A DNA stretch of 64,000 nt, taken from Sinotaia quadrata (lineage: Eukaryota > Mollusca > Gastropoda > Architaenioglossa > Viviparidae). The position numbers were made by a program, and so were the translations under genes. The notes under the pieces are model-generated. The model was given only the letters and a program-made list of their open reading frames with translations. It was not told where the DNA came from and did not search any database. Location of the stretch: the NCBI GenBank assembly GCA_028829895.1, contig CM054178.1, positions 86,796,058-86,860,057 on the forward strand, given 5' to 3'. This document shows, in pieces, positions 62,819 through 64,000 of this stretch (position 1 is the stretch's first letter; every line of letters begins with the position of its first letter).

Positions 62819-64000
62819 CTAGGATAAGACAAAAATTTTTGTAATTTAACAATGCTGTATGCCAAACAGTAAAAATAGGAATATGAAAATAAATATAAGA
62901 CCCAACTGGATTTTGTTTTGTTTTGCTTTTAAAATGAAACTACATGTACTTAAATAATTTTGGATGGGTAGGCTGATCAAAAAAATAAAATATTTACTTA
63001 TATTTTTAACTAGTATTTATGAACAAAATGACAAATGTTTGCTGCCAATGTCCATTTTCTGCACTACCTTCCTTTTAATTTTTTCCATGTAACTAGATAC
63101 TGAACATGGCCTGCATACTTTTGAATACTGATACCCACCACTATCTTAAAGTAAAACAAAATGAGTTGTGTTCTACATAATCCATTTGTTGCTCAAAACA
63201 GCTGATTAACACCTGATTCAATTTATATTTATAAACTACAAACAATAAGTGAATAAATATGTTTAAAAAACTAAGGCCTTTTTTAAAAATCCACTTCTTT
63301 GCATTATAAAATTTATATTATCAGTCCTAATTTGATCTTGTATTTTATTAAATTAAAATTAGGTTAAATAACAAAAGAAGGAGGCCATTACAGAATTTAT
63401 ATACCTCTTTATAATTTAGAAGAAGGACAATAACAAGAAATCATTCAATCATTTGCAAAGAAAAAGAATTAATTCTGATTGGCAAGAAGGAATCATTCAA
63501 AATGGTAATAAGGACCAGTGATTTATTGAAATCATTTAACATGGTAAGAAGAAATTCAGAATGGCAAAAGAAATTATTAAAAATAGTCATAAGAAATAAT
63601 TCCAAATATTTAAATAGTAATGATGAATAATTCAATAGTAATATGGAATTATTCACAAAAAAGAATCAGCCAGGAAAGAGATTATTTACTGCAACAAGAA
63701 ATTGTTAAGAATGATTTATTCTTTTGTTTAAAAAAAAAAGGTTTTCTGGTGTTTTAAATTTATATATATTTCAAACTTAAAGATCAAAAGTAGAATTGAT
63801 TTTCCAATTTAAATAATTCAACAATTCACTCTGTATTTGCAATTTGTTTCTGTGCCTATTTTATATATGTACTAATATAGGTCTTGCTAAATTACAGAGA
63901 GAAATATTCATTAATATTTTCCAAATCATAGGACTATTTTTTAATTCAAATATGTGTGTGTGTGTGTGCGTCTGCAAGCACAGTATGGGTTATAATAAGA
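62819..64000. other. Intron sequence continuing past the window
   Basis: Upstream intron of the PNPLA8-like gene. No exon for the preceding patatin segment was found. Bases 63430-63700 form a loose minisatellite (see separate entry), and a (TG)n run lies at 63952-63968. Confidence 0.5.
63430..63700. repeat. Degenerate AT-rich minisatellite
   Basis: The words aagaaat(c/a)att-aa and (a)atggta(a/g)(t)aag recur roughly every 30-35 bases (aatcattcaaaatggtaa, aaatcatttaacatggtaa, aaattcagaatggc). Copies are diverged and unit borders are soft. Confidence 0.45.

Noticed and set aside
1..64000. tRNA, rRNA or CRISPR arrays
   Set aside because: No cloverleaf with A/B boxes, no rRNA words and no spaced direct-repeat array were found on reading. 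The evenly spaced arrays present are minisatellites or satellites without unique spacers.

Overview
This is an AT-rich animal nuclear genome window. It holds four conserved, intron-rich protein-coding genes in a sea of interspersed and tandem repeats. All exon joins given here were read from GT/AG sites and reading-frame phase. Each gene matches its animal family in length and motif order. The sequence suggests a non-vertebrate, non-insect animal. The selenophosphate synthetase keeps an in-frame UGA, and a decayed transposon-type ORF of a kind I recall from aquatic invertebrates lies in one of its introns. A lophotrochozoan, perhaps a mollusc, is plausible but not proven.

Layout. Bases 1-10480 hold no recognisable gene: duplicated AT-rich segments, a 39-bp minisatellite, a 66-bp satellite, SINE-like units and a truncated LTR-like repeat. 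Bases 10679-22000 (+) carry a selenocysteine-type selenophosphate synthetase (SPS2 family, 7 coding exons, 386 residues including Sec). A probable SECIS element and poly(A) signal follow near 22.9-23.1 kb. Just beyond lies a hAT-type MITE with a perfect 8-bp target duplication. Bases 25453-42340 (-) carry ING3 (10 coding exons, 396 residues), a PHD-finger chromatin reader. Bases 42899-49232 (+) carry AMT, the T-protein of the mitochondrial glycine cleavage system (8 exons, 402 residues). It diverges from ING3 across about 560 bp that probably act as a shared promoter. Bases 49.5-56.8 kb are repeats and unassigned sequence. Bases 56829-62818 (-) carry the last three exons of a calcium-independent phospholipase A2 gamma (PNPLA8) gene, whose 5' part lies beyond the window.

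The main biological point is the recoding system in the selenophosphate synthetase gene. The predicted catalytic residue is encoded by UGA (10763-10765). Seven bases after it begins a perfect 17-bp stem with a 7-nt loop (10773-10813), placed like a selenocysteine redefinition element. The distal 3'UTR carries a fold with SECIS architecture (22921-23000), but without the usual AA on the 5' side of the apical loop. So the enzyme that makes the selenium donor for selenoproteins is itself probably made by UGA recoding.

The four genes do not form a known functional unit; their proximity looks like ordinary animal gene neighbourhood. A 1.2-1.6 kb LTR-like repeat family occurs in at least four copies, and both intronic copies lie antisense to their host gene.
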